Shown here: piece after piece, positions 19,730 to 27,902 of the stretch
Layout: each line of letters opens with the position of its first letter
Numbering within the stretch: position 1 is the stretch's first letter
Origin: Pseudomonas sp. UBA6562
Lineage (GTDB): Bacteria; Pseudomonadota; Gammaproteobacteria; Pseudomonadales; Pseudomonadaceae
DNA length: 64,000 bases
Direction of reading: 5' to 3'
NCBI RefSeq assembly: GCF_002434265.1
Contig: NZ_DJJS01000004.1
Location: forward strand, 1-64,000
The notes under the pieces: generated by a model
The model's database searches: none
Seen by the model: the letters and a program-made list of their open reading frames with translations, nothing else
Told to the model about the DNA's origin: nothing
Translations under genes and position numbers: made by a program

Positions 19730-20761
19730 ATGTTCGCGCTCATGCATGCCACACGCGCCCAGGCCCTGCACCTGTGGAGCGACCCCGCGACCGGCCTGCG
19801 CGCGGTGGCGGTGATCCACAACGAGCAGTTGGGGCCTGCCATGGGCGGCTGCCGTTACCTGCCCTATGCCGACGACGACACCGCCATCGCCGACGCCCTG
19901 CAATTGGCCCGGGCCATGAGTTACAAGGCCGCGCTGGCCGGGCTGCCGGTGGGCGGGGGCAAGGCGGTGATCCTGCGCGGCGCCCAGGACGGCGACCGCG
20001 CCGCGCTGTTCCAGGCCTTCGGCCGCTTTCTCGACACCCTGGGCGGGCGCCTGGTGGTGGCGGTGGACAGCGGCACCTCCATCGACGACATGGACTGCAT
20101 CGCCCGCAGCACGCGCCATGTCGGCAGCACCCGCGCCGCCGGCGACCCTGCGCCGGTCGCCGCGCTCGGGGTGCTCGCGGGTCTGCGCGCCACGGCCCAG
20201 GCCCGTCTGGGCAGCGGCAGCCTCGAAGGCTTGCGCGTGGCGGTGCAGGGGCTGGGCCACGTAGGCCACGCACTGGCCGAGGGCTTGCACGCGGCGGGGG
20301 CGGAACTGCTGGTCAGCGATCTCGACCCCGACCGCGTGCGCCGCGCCGTGGAGCGGTTCGACGCCTGGCCGGTAGCCCACGACGCACTGCTGAGCACGCC
20401 CTGCGACCTGTTCGTGCCCTGTGGCGTGGGGCCGGTGCTCAATGCCCAGAGCGTGATGCAGTTGCGCTGCGCCGCGGTGGCAGGCTCGGCCAACAACCCG
20501 CTGACCACTTTGGAGGTGGCCGACCAACTGCAAAGCCGCGGCATCCTGTATGCGCCCGACACCATCATCAACGCCGGCGGCCTGATCCACGTGGCCTTGA
20601 CCCACCGTGGCGAAGCGCCCGAGCGCATCACCGCCTACCTGGCGCGCATCCCCGAACGCCTCACCGAAGTGTTCGGCCATGCCCAGGCGCAGAATCGCTC
20701 GCCAGCGCGGGTGGCGCAGGCGCTCGCCGAGCGGTTGCTCTACGGATGCGCGGGAACCTGA
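19730..20761 (+). CDS. ldh: Leucine (branched-chain amino acid) dehydrogenase
   Basis: A 343-residue NAD-dependent Glu/Leu/Phe/Val dehydrogenase that deaminates branched-chain amino acids to 2-oxo acids. The N-domain contains LGPAMGGCRYLPY, YKAALAGLPVGGGKAVI (catalytic lysine in GGGK) and VDSGTSIDDMDCI. The Rossmann domain has GLGHVGHALAEGL near 176-188 and VSDLDPDR. The motif PDTIINAGGLIHVALT near 280 is typical of leucine dehydrogenase. The ATG at 19730 follows GGGAG. It faces away from the SirB1-like gene and is followed by an MFS transporter. Confidence 0.9.
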   Translation: MFALMHATRAQALHLWSDPATGLRAVAVIHNEQLGPAMGGCRYLPYADDDTAIADALQLARAMSYKAALAGLPVGGGKAVILRGAQDGDRAALFQAFGRFLDTLGGRLVVAVDSGTSIDDMDCIARSTRHVGSTRAAGDPAPVAALGVLAGLRATAQARLGSGSLEGLRVAVQGLGHVGHALAEGLHAAGAELLVSDLDPDRVRRAVERFDAWPVAHDALLSTPCDLFVPCGVGPVLNAQSVMQLRCAAVAGSANNPLTTLEVADQLQSRGILYAPDTIINAGGLIHVALTHRGEAPERITAYLARIPERLTEVFGHAQAQNRSPARVAQALAERLLYGCAGT

Positions 20762-20917
20762 GCGCTGCCCTGGGCTCAGAGCCATAGAGGCTCTGGGTTG
20801 GACGCTCGCGTCGCACACCTTTAGACTCCGCGCCCCGGCGTTCGGGCTCGCCTTCGAGCCGCGCCTGCTCCACCGCGCCCTGCCTTGCGGCGCCCCATTC
20901 GAACGATAAGGTTTTCC

Positions 20918-22123
20918 ATGACGACACAACACACCGCACCCCATGTGGGCACGGCGCTGGTGCTGTTCGCGTTGGCGGTCGGTGGCTTCGCCATCGGCAC
21001 CACGGAATTCGCCACCATGAGCCTGTTGCCCTTTTTCGCGCCGGACCTGGGCATCGACGCGCCGACCGCCGGCCATGTGATCAGCGCCTATGCCCTCGGC
21101 GTGGTGGTCGGCGCGCCCTTGTTGGCCGTGCTGGGCGCGCGCCTGGCGCGCCGTACCCTGCTGATCGGGCTGATGGGCCTGTTCGCCCTGGGCAACGGCC
21201 TGTCGGCGCTGGCGCCGGACTACCACTGGATGCTGGTATTCCGCTTCATCGCCGGCCTGCCGCACGGCGCCTACTTCGGCATCGCGTCTTTGGTCGCCGC
21301 TTCGCTGGTGCCGCCCAATCGCCGCACCTGGGCAGTAGGGCGCATGTTCTTCGGCCTGACCATCGCCACGATCATCGGCGTGCCGCTGGCCAACTGGCTG
21401 GGCCAGTTGTTCGGCTGGCGCTACAGCTTCGCCTTGGTGGCGCTGCTGGGTGTCGGCACCATGCTCGCCCTGACCCTGTACGCGCCACGCGATGCCGCCA
21501 ACCCCACGGCCAGCCCGCTGCGTGAGCTCAGCGCACTGCGCAACGCGCAGGTGTGGTTGACGCTGGGCATCGGCGCCATCGGCTTTGGCGGGCTGTTCGC
21601 CGTGTACACCTACCTGGCCGACATCCTCGGCGCCGTCACCCATGTTTCCCACAGCACCGTGCCGCTGGTGTTGGCGGTGTTCGGTGTGGGCATGACCCTC
21701 GGCACCCTGATCGTGCCGATTTTCGCCGATCGCGCCCTGATGGCCACCGCCGGCGGCATGCTGGTGTTCAGCGCCGTGATGCTGGCGCTGTTCCCCTTCG
21801 CGGCGGGCAACGTATGGACCATTTCGCTGTGCGTGCTGTTGATCGGCTCGGGCGGTGCGCTGGGCACGGTGTTGCAAACGCGCCTGATGGACGTTGCCGC
21901 CGACGCCCAGGGTCTGGCGGCCGCCCTCAACCATTCGGCCTTCAACTTCGCCAACGCCCTTGGCCCATTCCTGGGCGGGCTGGCGCTCACGGCCGGCTAT
22001 GGCTGGACATCGCCAGGATGGGTAGGTTGTGGCCTGGCCCTGGGCGGGTTGGCCATCTGGGCCGTGTCCGCCGGGCTGGACCGTCGCACCCTTGGCAGCC
22101 CGGCCGAGCAGACGCCTTCCTAA
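20918..22123 (+). CDS. MFS transporter, DHA1 family (AraJ/NepI-like)
   Basis: A 401-residue inner-membrane permease with about 12 predicted membrane segments. The opening GGFAIGTTEFATMSLLPFFA is the GTTEF signature of the bacterial DHA1 group that exports sugars, nucleosides or arabinose-like compounds. The cytoplasmic loop motif between TM2 and TM3 is LGARLARRTLLIGL. HGAYFGIASLVAASLVPPNR follows in TM4/5. The ATG at 20918 (MTTQHTAP) is the natural start. The true substrate is unknown. A GC-rich hairpin follows the stop. Confidence 0.85.
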   Translation: MTTQHTAPHVGTALVLFALAVGGFAIGTTEFATMSLLPFFAPDLGIDAPTAGHVISAYALGVVVGAPLLAVLGARLARRTLLIGLMGLFALGNGLSALAPDYHWMLVFRFIAGLPHGAYFGIASLVAASLVPPNRRTWAVGRMFFGLTIATIIGVPLANWLGQLFGWRYSFALVALLGVGTMLALTLYAPRDAANPTASPLRELSALRNAQVWLTLGIGAIGFGGLFAVYTYLADILGAVTHVSHSTVPLVLAVFGVGMTLGTLIVPIFADRALMATAGGMLVFSAVMLALFPFAAGNVWTISLCVLLIGSGGALGTVLQTRLMDVAADAQGLAAALNHSAFNFANALGPFLGGLALTAGYGWTSPGWVGCGLALGGLAIWAVSAGLDRRTLGSPAEQTPS

Positions 22124-22138
22124 CCAGCGGAAACGAGA

Positions 22139-22165
22139 AGGGCGGGATTTGCTATCCCGCCCTTC
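22139..22165. terminator. Bidirectional hairpin between the MFS gene and yebG
   Basis: AAGGGCGGGAT and ATCCCGCCCTT pair around a short TTGCT loop between two convergent genes. The T content after the stem is modest on either strand, so this is a probable rather than certain terminator. Confidence 0.65.
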
Positions 22166-22177
22166 GATCGCCCCACA

Positions 22178-22444
22178 TCACTCGCCGGCTTCGGCCTTGG
22201 CCTCTAGCTCGGCCAGCGCGCCGGCATTGCTCTTGAATGCCGTGGCGAATACGGCGCGGTTCTTCGCCATGAAGATACTGGCCTCTTCGGCCAGGTTTTC
22301 GTCCAGCCCGGCTACGTTTTTCACCAGGACCTGGGTAAGCACCTCGGCCAGTTCCAGCATCTGGTCATGGGCATCTGCAAGTTTGCGGTCCAAGAACGTC
22401 GTCTCCAAATCGCGAGTGCTGCGGTAAAGAATCTCAACAGCCAT
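22178..22444 (-). CDS. yebG: YebG-family DNA damage-inducible protein
   Basis: An 88-residue cytoplasmic protein starting MAVEILYRSTRDLETTFLDR and continuing KLADAHDQMLELAEVLTQVL. These match the YebG family, small LexA-regulated proteins of unknown biochemical role. The ATG at 22444 is preceded by GAGAGGCCTCGT (minus strand) and gives the family N-terminus. A consensus SOS box lies 125-140 bp upstream, so induction by DNA damage is expected. It converges on the MFS gene. Confidence 0.85.
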   Translation of the reverse strand: MAVEILYRSTRDLETTFLDRKLADAHDQMLELAEVLTQVLVKNVAGLDENLAEEASIFMAKNRAVFATAFKSNAGALAELEAKAEAGE

Positions 22445-22568
22445 ACGAGGCCTCTCAGTCAGTGATGTCAGGGGCGCCGGCGCGGCGCGGCCTGGGTCGC
22501 AACGAAAGCCGCTGCGGTAGGTGGCGACATCTTCGTTCGAACGGGGTGGTGATTCGGTTACAGATTGA

Positions 22569-22584
22569 CTGTATCGATATACAG
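22569..22584. promoter_or_regulatory. LexA (SOS) box
   Basis: CTGTATCGATATACAG fits the gamma-proteobacterial LexA consensus CTGT-N8-ACAG exactly and is almost perfectly palindromic. It lies in the promoter region shared by yebG (minus) and psiE (plus); yebG is the known SOS gene. Confidence 0.85.
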
Positions 22585-22785
22585 TATACGCGGCGATTGC
22601 CTTCATGCAACCGCCACGTATCCACGCGATGATCTTCCGGCGCCTCCCGGATGCCCTGCGGCATTGCAGATGCCTGCGGCATTCGGTCGCCTTCCGCAAT
22701 GCGGAGCTGGCCTTTTAACTGCATGGCTTGGGCGTCATGCCTGCGGCGCAGGCTGTTCCTGGCCGCACACGAGGGGAGGGGAAAC

Positions 22786-23223
22786 ATGAAATGGGCGGAT
22801 AGAATGCGGGTCCGGCTGCATGCCGGGGCCAACAGCCTGGGTAACCTGGGCGTCGAGCTGTTCCATTACCTGGCGTTGTTCGGCATCGGCGCGATTACCG
22901 TGTATGCCGGCATCAACACCTTCATCGACATGCTCGGGCAAGACAAGGTCAGCGTCGACGACATCCTGCTGCTGTTCATCTACCTCGAACTGCTGGCGAT
23001 GAGCGGCATCTACTTCCGCACCAACCACATGCCACTGCGGTTCTTGTTGTACATCGGCGTCACGGCATTGATTCGTCTGTTGATCAGCGACGTTTCCCAC
23101 CACAAGTCGCCCGATGCGGGCATCTTGTATCTGACCGGGGGCGTGGTGCTGTTGTCGGTTTCGATCCTGGTGGTCAGGTATGCGTCGGCGCGGTTTCCTT
23201 CGGTGCAGGAGAAGACCGAGTGA
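22786..23223 (+). CDS. psiE: PsiE-family phosphate-starvation-inducible membrane protein
   Basis: A 145-residue inner-membrane protein with four hydrophobic segments (about 24-45, 58-78, 85-102 and 113-133). The sequence YRTNHMPLRFLLYIGVTALI (FRTNH here) and DVSHHKS match PsiE. Its function is unknown; in E. coli it is induced by phosphate starvation. The ATG at 22786 follows a very strong GAGGGGAGGGG ribosome site. No Pho box was recognised upstream. Confidence 0.85.
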   Translation: MKWADRMRVRLHAGANSLGNLGVELFHYLALFGIGAITVYAGINTFIDMLGQDKVSVDDILLLFIYLELLAMSGIYFRTNHMPLRFLLYIGVTALIRLLISDVSHHKSPDAGILYLTGGVVLLSVSILVVRYASARFPSVQEKTE

Positions 23224-23241
23224 GCGGCTCGTGGGGACGTT

Positions 23242-24111
23242 TCACTTTCGGCAATGCACCTGGCTGAATCGCCTGACTGCGACGACGATCACTAGCGCAC
23301 CGAAAAGGGTGACCCAGGAAATCGTATTGCCGAAGACGATGTAGTCCAGCACGACGGTCACCACCGGAACCAAATAGAAGAGCACCCCCACCTGACTCGC
23401 GACCTTCCTGCTCAGCATGTAGAACAACAGCAGCACCGCGCAGGTGGACACGATGAGAATCATCCATGTGGCCGCTACCAGGAATTGAGGGGTGACGTTC
23501 AGCGCTACTTGGGTAAAGGGTAGGGCAAGTACGAATATGCAGGACGCGGTGAGCGTCTGGTAGAAAGCCGAGGCGACAGGGTGGATCACCGAGCGTTTCT
23601 GCATGACCGAGCCCGCGCTGATCGCAAGTACGGAAACGAGCCCGAATAGAACGCCGATCGCTGTTACAGCGCCCACTTCGCGTGCACCGAGGATCGCGAT
23701 AATCAGGCCTGCAAGACCAAGACCCAAGTAGCAGCAGCTCGCTCGCTCCAGGCGTTCTTGGGCCAGCGCAGGTGTCAGAATGGGCTGTAGGCCCAGGATG
23801 ATTGCCAATACGCCGGGCGTCAGTTGGTGATCGAGCGCCAGGAAATAGGCGGCCTGATAACCCACTTGGATCAGCAGGCCGATCACCATGGCCCTCAACA
23901 ACAACGGCCTGGGCAGAACCAGCAATGTACGCATATTCGTTCGCTGGACGATGACCGCATAGACGATCCCCAACGCGAGCGTAGCCCCTATGGCACGCAC
24001 CGTCAGAAACACCGAGACCGAGGCGTCCTCCAGGCCAAGTTTCACGAAAATGGCGCCGCTGCTCCACATCAGTAGAAACAGCAGCGGAGCGTATCTTTCC
24101 AAGGCACTCAC
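23242..24111 (-). CDS. EamA/DMT-family exporter coupled to the hydroxylase gene
   Basis: A 289-residue permease with about ten membrane segments in two EamA halves (LLFLLMWSSGAIFVKLGLED at the start; GVLFYLVPVVTVVLDYIVFG in the second half). DMT proteins of this kind often export amino acids or related metabolites. It begins with GTG at 24111, whose GTGA overlaps the stop codon of the proline-hydroxylase-like gene, so the two are translationally coupled. The context suggests export of the hydroxylated product or an analogue; this is inference. Confidence 0.85.
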   Translation of the reverse strand: MSALERYAPLLFLLMWSSGAIFVKLGLEDASVSVFLTVRAIGATLALGIVYAVIVQRTNMRTLLVLPRPLLLRAMVIGLLIQVGYQAAYFLALDHQLTPGVLAIILGLQPILTPALAQERLERASCCYLGLGLAGLIIAILGAREVGAVTAIGVLFGLVSVLAISAGSVMQKRSVIHPVASAFYQTLTASCIFVLALPFTQVALNVTPQFLVAATWMILIVSTCAVLLLFYMLSRKVASQVGVLFYLVPVVTVVLDYIVFGNTISWVTLFGALVIVVAVRRFSQVHCRK

Positions 24112-24998
24112 TGAGCGACTCCAACCTGGAAGGTCCAGTCGTTCAAGGCGTAGCGTTCACCCATCGCTCTGTGTTCGATGAGGTACCGACGCAGTGTCTT
24201 CGCTTTTTCCAGTACTGGTGCATTGTTCGCCTGTTCGGCCGCACTGATGATCCAGTCGTAACAGGAGGCCACAGGCACATCATAGAGAAAGTGATATTTG
24301 GATAACGCGAACACGATGTCCTTGAAGGTGAAGCATTCGATCAATGTGGCGGTCGCCGCGACGATTTCGCGTTCTTGCAGGGGCTGGAGCGGCAAGCGCT
24401 CGATATAGATGTCGCTACGCTGGAAGTGGGCGGATCGACGATCTCTGAAAATGTCGGCCGGTTCGAAGTGCGCTTCGTATATGAAGTCCAAGCAGAGGAA
24501 CATGCGGCTGTTCAGGCCAAAGTTTACCGCCGCATGGCTGATACCGGCATCCAGAAACCAGACTTCGTCCGCGCGCATCTGAAAGACGCCGTGTTCATCG
24601 GAATGGAACGCTTGTTCATTGTCTTCGAGCGCTAGAAATACGCGGTAATAAGTGACCGCTGCATCCAACTCCACAAAGTCACGGTGGGGAATGACGATGC
24701 CGTCCACCAGGCTGCGGGCGCGGACCATCCTGAGAGCCGTGGGCTCGAACTGCTCATGGATGAGCTTCGCGATGGCTGGGCACTGGCGCAGGTGTTCGGT
24801 AGGCAGGCAGCGCTGTGCGTTTCGGTAGAGGGTGTCGTCCGCTTCGCCGGTTGCATTGTAAAGGGATATGTTTTTCCAGTGCCCTTGGCCGAACTCGTCG
24901 TATTCTTCGGGCTGTTTCCTGATCGACCTGAGGCGCTCGATGTCATGACCGAGTTGGTAATGTTCAAGGTTTATCGTTCCTATGATTTTAGAGGCCAT
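24108..24998 (-). CDS. L-proline 3-hydroxylase-like Fe(II)/2-oxoglutarate dioxygenase
   Basis: A 296-residue enzyme closely resembling Streptomyces L-proline cis-3-hydroxylase along its full length. Shared stretches include EEYDEFGQGHWKNISLYNAT near 31-50, IPHRDFVELD near 103-112 and FHSDEHGVFQMRADEVWFLD. The iron ligands are visible as H105, D107 and H155, and R165 is placed to bind 2-oxoglutarate, in the same spacing as in the Streptomyces enzyme. The C-terminal helical domain (FKDIVFALSKYHFLYDV) is also conserved. The ATG at 24998 follows AAGGAG. It would hydroxylate free proline or a related imino/amino acid in the cytoplasm; the substrate is not fixed by sequence. It is coupled to an EamA exporter and divergent from a LysR regulator. 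Confidence 0.85.
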   Translation of the reverse strand: MASKIIGTINLEHYQLGHDIERLRSIRKQPEEYDEFGQGHWKNISLYNATGEADDTLYRNAQRCLPTEHLRQCPAIAKLIHEQFEPTALRMVRARSLVDGIVIPHRDFVELDAAVTYYRVFLALEDNEQAFHSDEHGVFQMRADEVWFLDAGISHAAVNFGLNSRMFLCLDFIYEAHFEPADIFRDRRSAHFQRSDIYIERLPLQPLQEREIVAATATLIECFTFKDIVFALSKYHFLYDVPVASCYDWIISAAEQANNAPVLEKAKTLRRYLIEHRAMGERYALNDWTFQVGVAQ

Positions 24999-25072
24999 CG
25001 CTCGCTCCTTATGCAGTCGCCTCATCCTAGGCAATGCAATGGTCTACCGTCGTTAATAGTTATGATAAGGGC

Positions 25073-25089
25073 CATCACCGATGGTGATG
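25073..25089. promoter_or_regulatory. Palindrome in the hydroxylase/LysR intergenic region
   Basis: CATCACCGATGGTGATG has 7-bp perfect arms around GAT, 13 nt before the LysR start codon. It could be an autoregulatory operator or a structure near the ribosome site. The 104-bp gap also contains AT-rich sequence (TTAATAGTTATGATAA, 25053-25068) suited to the promoters. Confidence 0.5.
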
Positions 25090-25102
25090 AAAAGGGACCG
25101 CG

Positions 25103-26032
25103 ATGAACTTGGACATGAACCAGTTGCGCGCCTTCGTGACGGTCGCCGAACTCAAAAGTTTTTCCAGAGCCTCGCATCGGTTATGTCGCGTGCAGTCTGC
25201 CATTAGCCAGCAAATCCAAAAGCTCGAGCGCTCGATCGGCGCGGCGCTGTTCGTCAGAGGTGGGCGTACGCTCGAACTTACCGCCCAAGGCGAACACCTG
25301 TTGGCCTATGCGCTGAAGATTCTGGCATGGAACGATGTCGCCATCACCGAGTTGACCGAGGTATGCACGGCGCGCGTGGTCAAGATAGGCACTTCGGATA
25401 CCTATGCGACATGCCATCTTCCGCACATCATAAAAACCTGCGCCCAGCGGCTGCCTTCCATGGAAATCGAGGTGCAGTGCGACTACAGCGGTGCGCTGTG
25501 GAAGCGCTACCGCGCCGGGGAGCTGGACATCGTGCTGACCCAAGACTGCCCTGCGGACATTTCGGCGCAGTTGCTGTATTCACAGCCCTTGGTCTGGGTC
25601 GTCGCGAGGCAGAGCCGCGTGTTCGAGCGGGAAACGGTGCCGCTGGCGCTTTTCACCCAGGGGTGCGGTGACAGGGCGCTGGTGCTCGATGCCCTCAATC
25701 GTACCGGCAAGCCCTACCGAATCGGCTACCACGGTACGAGCCATGCCGGCGTGATCGCAGCGTTGTCCACGGGGTGTTACGTCTCGGCCGTGCTGCCGAG
25801 CAGTGCCGACCCTAACCTGCGGGTCTTGGACGAAGCGCAAGGCTTCCCACCGTTGGGCAGCCTGGACATTTCGCTCGCCTGCCGAGAAAAGTCGCATATC
25901 GCCTTGGTCAGCCTGTTCGCAGAGGTGGCCCGTAGCTACTTCCACCGCTTGAACGCTGCGCCTTCGAGTTTCGAGCGCCATTCGATGCCAATCGATACAG
26001 CGGCGGATGCGCTGCCCGATTCGGTGCGCTAA
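25103..26032 (+). CDS. LysR-family regulator next to the proline-hydroxylase-like operon
   Basis: A 309-residue LysR regulator. The helix-turn-helix is at about 5-65 (MNQLRAFVTVAELKSFSRAS, then LCRVQSAISQQIQKLERSIG). The effector domain contains TYATCHLPHIIKTCAQRLPS and ELDIVLTQDCPADI. It is divergent from the hydroxylase-exporter operon, which it most likely controls. The effector may be the hydroxylase substrate or product, but this cannot be read from sequence. Confidence 0.88.
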   Translation: MNLDMNQLRAFVTVAELKSFSRASHRLCRVQSAISQQIQKLERSIGAALFVRGGRTLELTAQGEHLLAYALKILAWNDVAITELTEVCTARVVKIGTSDTYATCHLPHIIKTCAQRLPSMEIEVQCDYSGALWKRYRAGELDIVLTQDCPADISAQLLYSQPLVWVVARQSRVFERETVPLALFTQGCGDRALVLDALNRTGKPYRIGYHGTSHAGVIAALSTGCYVSAVLPSSADPNLRVLDEAQGFPPLGSLDISLACREKSHIALVSLFAEVARSYFHRLNAAPSSFERHSMPIDTAADALPDSVR

Positions 26033-26230
26033 GGCCGAACCACCACGTCGAAGGGCTTTCCTGGAAAGGTTTTCGAGAGCAGGCAGTGAGGGTCGTTAGC
26101 CATCTTCGACGGCCTGAGGTGCTGATTATCTAAAGATGCAGCCGCACCCAAGTCCTTTCCAATACCGCGACTCGGCCTCCCAGCGGCTTTTCCGACCGCT
26201 GGCCGTCGGGTATGGAATCGAGGGACTCAC

Positions 26231-26533
26231 ATGAGCGAACGAGAACACGTCATCGACTTTCTGGAAGGCTACCTGCAACCGCTGGGGCTGGACTTGGAAA
26301 GCACGTACATCAACGAGATCAACAACGTCATCGAGCCGCAGGTGGTCGCCTCGCGCTCGATAGCCGACGAGGTGGTGCACTGGATAAGGTTGGGTCAGGA
26401 GCCGACCTACGACCCTGGTCTGGTGGGAGTCTTCCGGGAACCGCATAGTTTTGCGGATACGCACCGCGAACCCCGGCTGCGCCTGTCCGAGCTTGAAAGG
26501 GCTATACGCGCGCTGCTCGACCTAGCGGGCTGA
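26231..26533 (+). CDS. Small protein of unknown function
   Basis: A 100-residue acidic soluble protein (MSEREHVIDFLEGYLQPLGL at the start) that I do not recognise. It is predicted mostly helical, has no signal peptide or membrane segment and no cysteine. The ATG at 26231 has a GAGGGA ribosome site 5 nt upstream, and codon use looks normal for the genome, so it is probably real. Its last 12 bp overlap the convergent DUF3509 gene. The 200 bp upstream hold no other gene. Confidence 0.6.
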   Translation: MSEREHVIDFLEGYLQPLGLDLESTYINEINNVIEPQVVASRSIADEVVHWIRLGQEPTYDPGLVGVFREPHSFADTHREPRLRLSELERAIRALLDLAG

Positions 26534-26842
26534 CGGGCGGGGCAGGTGCGTGGGCGGCAGTGGGAGGCGTTCGGCAAGGCTTGCCAGCACAGCGGCGGTG
26601 TCGTCGGCACTGGTCGCCAGTTCCAGCTGGATATGTTCGACCAGTCGTTGCAACTGCCGTGGATCGTTGCGCTGTGCCGGCGCGATCAGATGTTTGGCCA
26701 CAATGCCGTCTGCTTTGGACAAAGTGAGCATGATGCTGCCATCCAGACCTGCGACACGCAGGTTCACGCGGTAGTCGCCGGCAAAGGCCTTGTTGATCAG
26801 TGCGAAGGGGTTGTACATGGTCATGTTCTGCAACGTGGACAT
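26522..26842 (-). CDS. DUF3509-type small protein
   Basis: A 106-residue soluble protein. The segment NPFALINKAFAGDYRVNLRV and then LDGSIMLTLSKADGIVAKHL, followed by LQRLVEHIQLELA, resembles DUF3509, a family largely confined to Pseudomonas. Its function is unknown. The start is uncertain: ATGs at 26842, 26821 and 26815 are all in frame, and none has a strong ribosome site. It overlaps the preceding small gene tail to tail. Confidence 0.65.
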   Translation of the reverse strand: MSTLQNMTMYNPFALINKAFAGDYRVNLRVAGLDGSIMLTLSKADGIVAKHLIAPAQRNDPRQLQRLVEHIQLELATSADDTAAVLASLAERLPLPPTHLPRPSAR

Positions 26843-26903
26843 TGTAGAGATGACTGGCAGCGAGCCGGGAAGGTTCACCGCCCGAACCCCAAGCACTCCA
26901 ACG

Positions 26904-26937
26904 AAAAACGCCCGGCATTGGAATGCCGGGCGTTTTC
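26904..26937. terminator. Intrinsic terminator, active in both directions
   Basis: AAAACGCCCGGCATT and AATGCCGGGCGTTTT form a perfect 15-bp inverted repeat with a GG/CC-type loop. T runs lie on both sides, so it can end the HPF-like transcript (minus strand) and any plus-strand reading. Confidence 0.85.
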
Positions 26938-26952
26938 AGACGAGGCGTGCAA

Positions 26953-27303
26953 TCACTCGTCAGGGTCTTCGTTCAATTCGAGTGTCGGCCGCTTGCTGCG
27001 CAGTTTGCCGTAGAAGTGCTCCAGAGCATGGTTGAGCTTGGTGGTGGCGCCATCGACCGCCAGGTCGAGCGAGTTGGCGGTATGGCTGACCGAGATCGGT
27101 GCATGGCCCTTGGGGCGAGCTTCCATCTGGCAGCGCTTGTCGTGTGGACCGGGCTTGGCGCCGTTGTCGTCGCTCAGGTGGACTTCGATGCGGGTGAGGT
27201 CGTCTTCGTACCGCTCGAGACCGCCTTGCAACGTGGTGCGGACCCATTCTTCCAAGCGCACATCGCCCTGGATCTGGTTGCTGCTGTTGACCTGGATTTG
27301 CAT
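26953..27303 (-). CDS. HPF/RaiA-family ribosome-associated protein
   Basis: A 116-residue protein with the fold of ribosome hibernation factors. It begins MQIQVNSSNQIQGDVRLEEW, continues RYEDDLTRIEVHLSDDNG, and carries KRCQMEARPKGHAPISVSHT near 57-76. It is longer at the C-terminus than YfiA and lacks the long-HPF dimerisation domain. Such proteins bind the 30S subunit in stationary phase; this copy is not beside rpoN, so it is a second paralogue of the main hpf. A strong terminator follows. Confidence 0.8.
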   Translation of the reverse strand: MQIQVNSSNQIQGDVRLEEWVRTTLQGGLERYEDDLTRIEVHLSDDNGAKPGPHDKRCQMEARPKGHAPISVSHTANSLDLAVDGATTKLNHALEHFYGKLRSKRPTLELNEDPDE

Positions 27304-27546
27304 GATTCCAATCCTTATTCAGCTGGCTCGCAAAGGCGGCTCCCGGCGTTCTTGCCGTGGGAAATGCTGCGCCCTTGACTCTAAGGTCAGGCAACGCCCG
27401 GTTGAATTCAACCCTGGTTGAAAAATAAATCTCCTGTTGCAATTAGTATCGAACCAAGGCGTCAAAGGGCGCCCCATGGATCGACTTCGGAGGTTCGCAA
27501 GCAACGGCAAGCAACGCTGGCGACTCATCAGGCAAACTTTGCTTAT

Positions 27547-27565
27547 GAGAATTGAAATCATTACT
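27547..27565. promoter_or_regulatory. Candidate Fur box upstream of the iron-uptake operon
   Basis: GAGAATTGAAATCATTACT agrees with the 19-bp Fur consensus at 13 of 19 positions, including the AATCATTA core. It lies about 30 bp before the first gene of the operon that contains FecI/FecR-like genes and a TonB-dependent receptor. The 293-bp gap between the HPF-like gene and this operon holds no other recognisable feature. Confidence 0.65.
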
Positions 27566-27596
27566 ATTGCATCCCCCGAAACCCCGGACCTTTTCC

Positions 27597-27902
27597 ATGA
27601 AACCCAAAGCCACGGGTCTGCCTCTGCATTACCGCCTGGCGGTCGTGTCCCGCTGCCTGGCGGCCTTGCTGGGCGGCTATGTCCTGGCTTCGCTGACCAG
27701 TGTGTGTCTGGCGCTGCTGGCGCCCTTGGCGCAGGTGGACGCCGTACTCTTGGGCATGATGCTGTCGTTCGTCGTGTATCTACTGGCCTTCATCTGGTGC
27801 TTCGCCTGCCGTAGCGCTTGGCAGGCCTGGGTTGGCGTGTCGGCGCCGAGTCTGGTGCTGGGGGCGATCGACGCGCTGGCCTATTGGATGAACCTGCCAT
27901 GA
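27597..27902 (+). CDS. DUF3649 membrane protein of iron-uptake operon
   Basis: A 101-residue inner-membrane protein with three hydrophobic segments (about 17-40, 45-67 and 76-96). DUF3649 proteins commonly stand first in operons with PepSY and DUF3325 membrane proteins and a siderophore receptor, which is the order here. Its function is unknown. Its stop overlaps the next start (ATGA). The Fur-like box at 27547 suggests iron repression. Confidence 0.78.
   Translation: MKPKATGLPLHYRLAVVSRCLAALLGGYVLASLTSVCLALLAPLAQVDAVLLGMMLSFVVYLLAFIWCFACRSAWQAWVGVSAPSLVLGAIDALAYWMNLP

Noticed and set aside
19589..21934. A 781-codon minus-strand open frame across leucine dehydrogenase and the MFS gene
   Set aside because: It is antisense to two well-identified genes and its product is low complexity (Gln/His/Arg/Gly-rich) without motifs.
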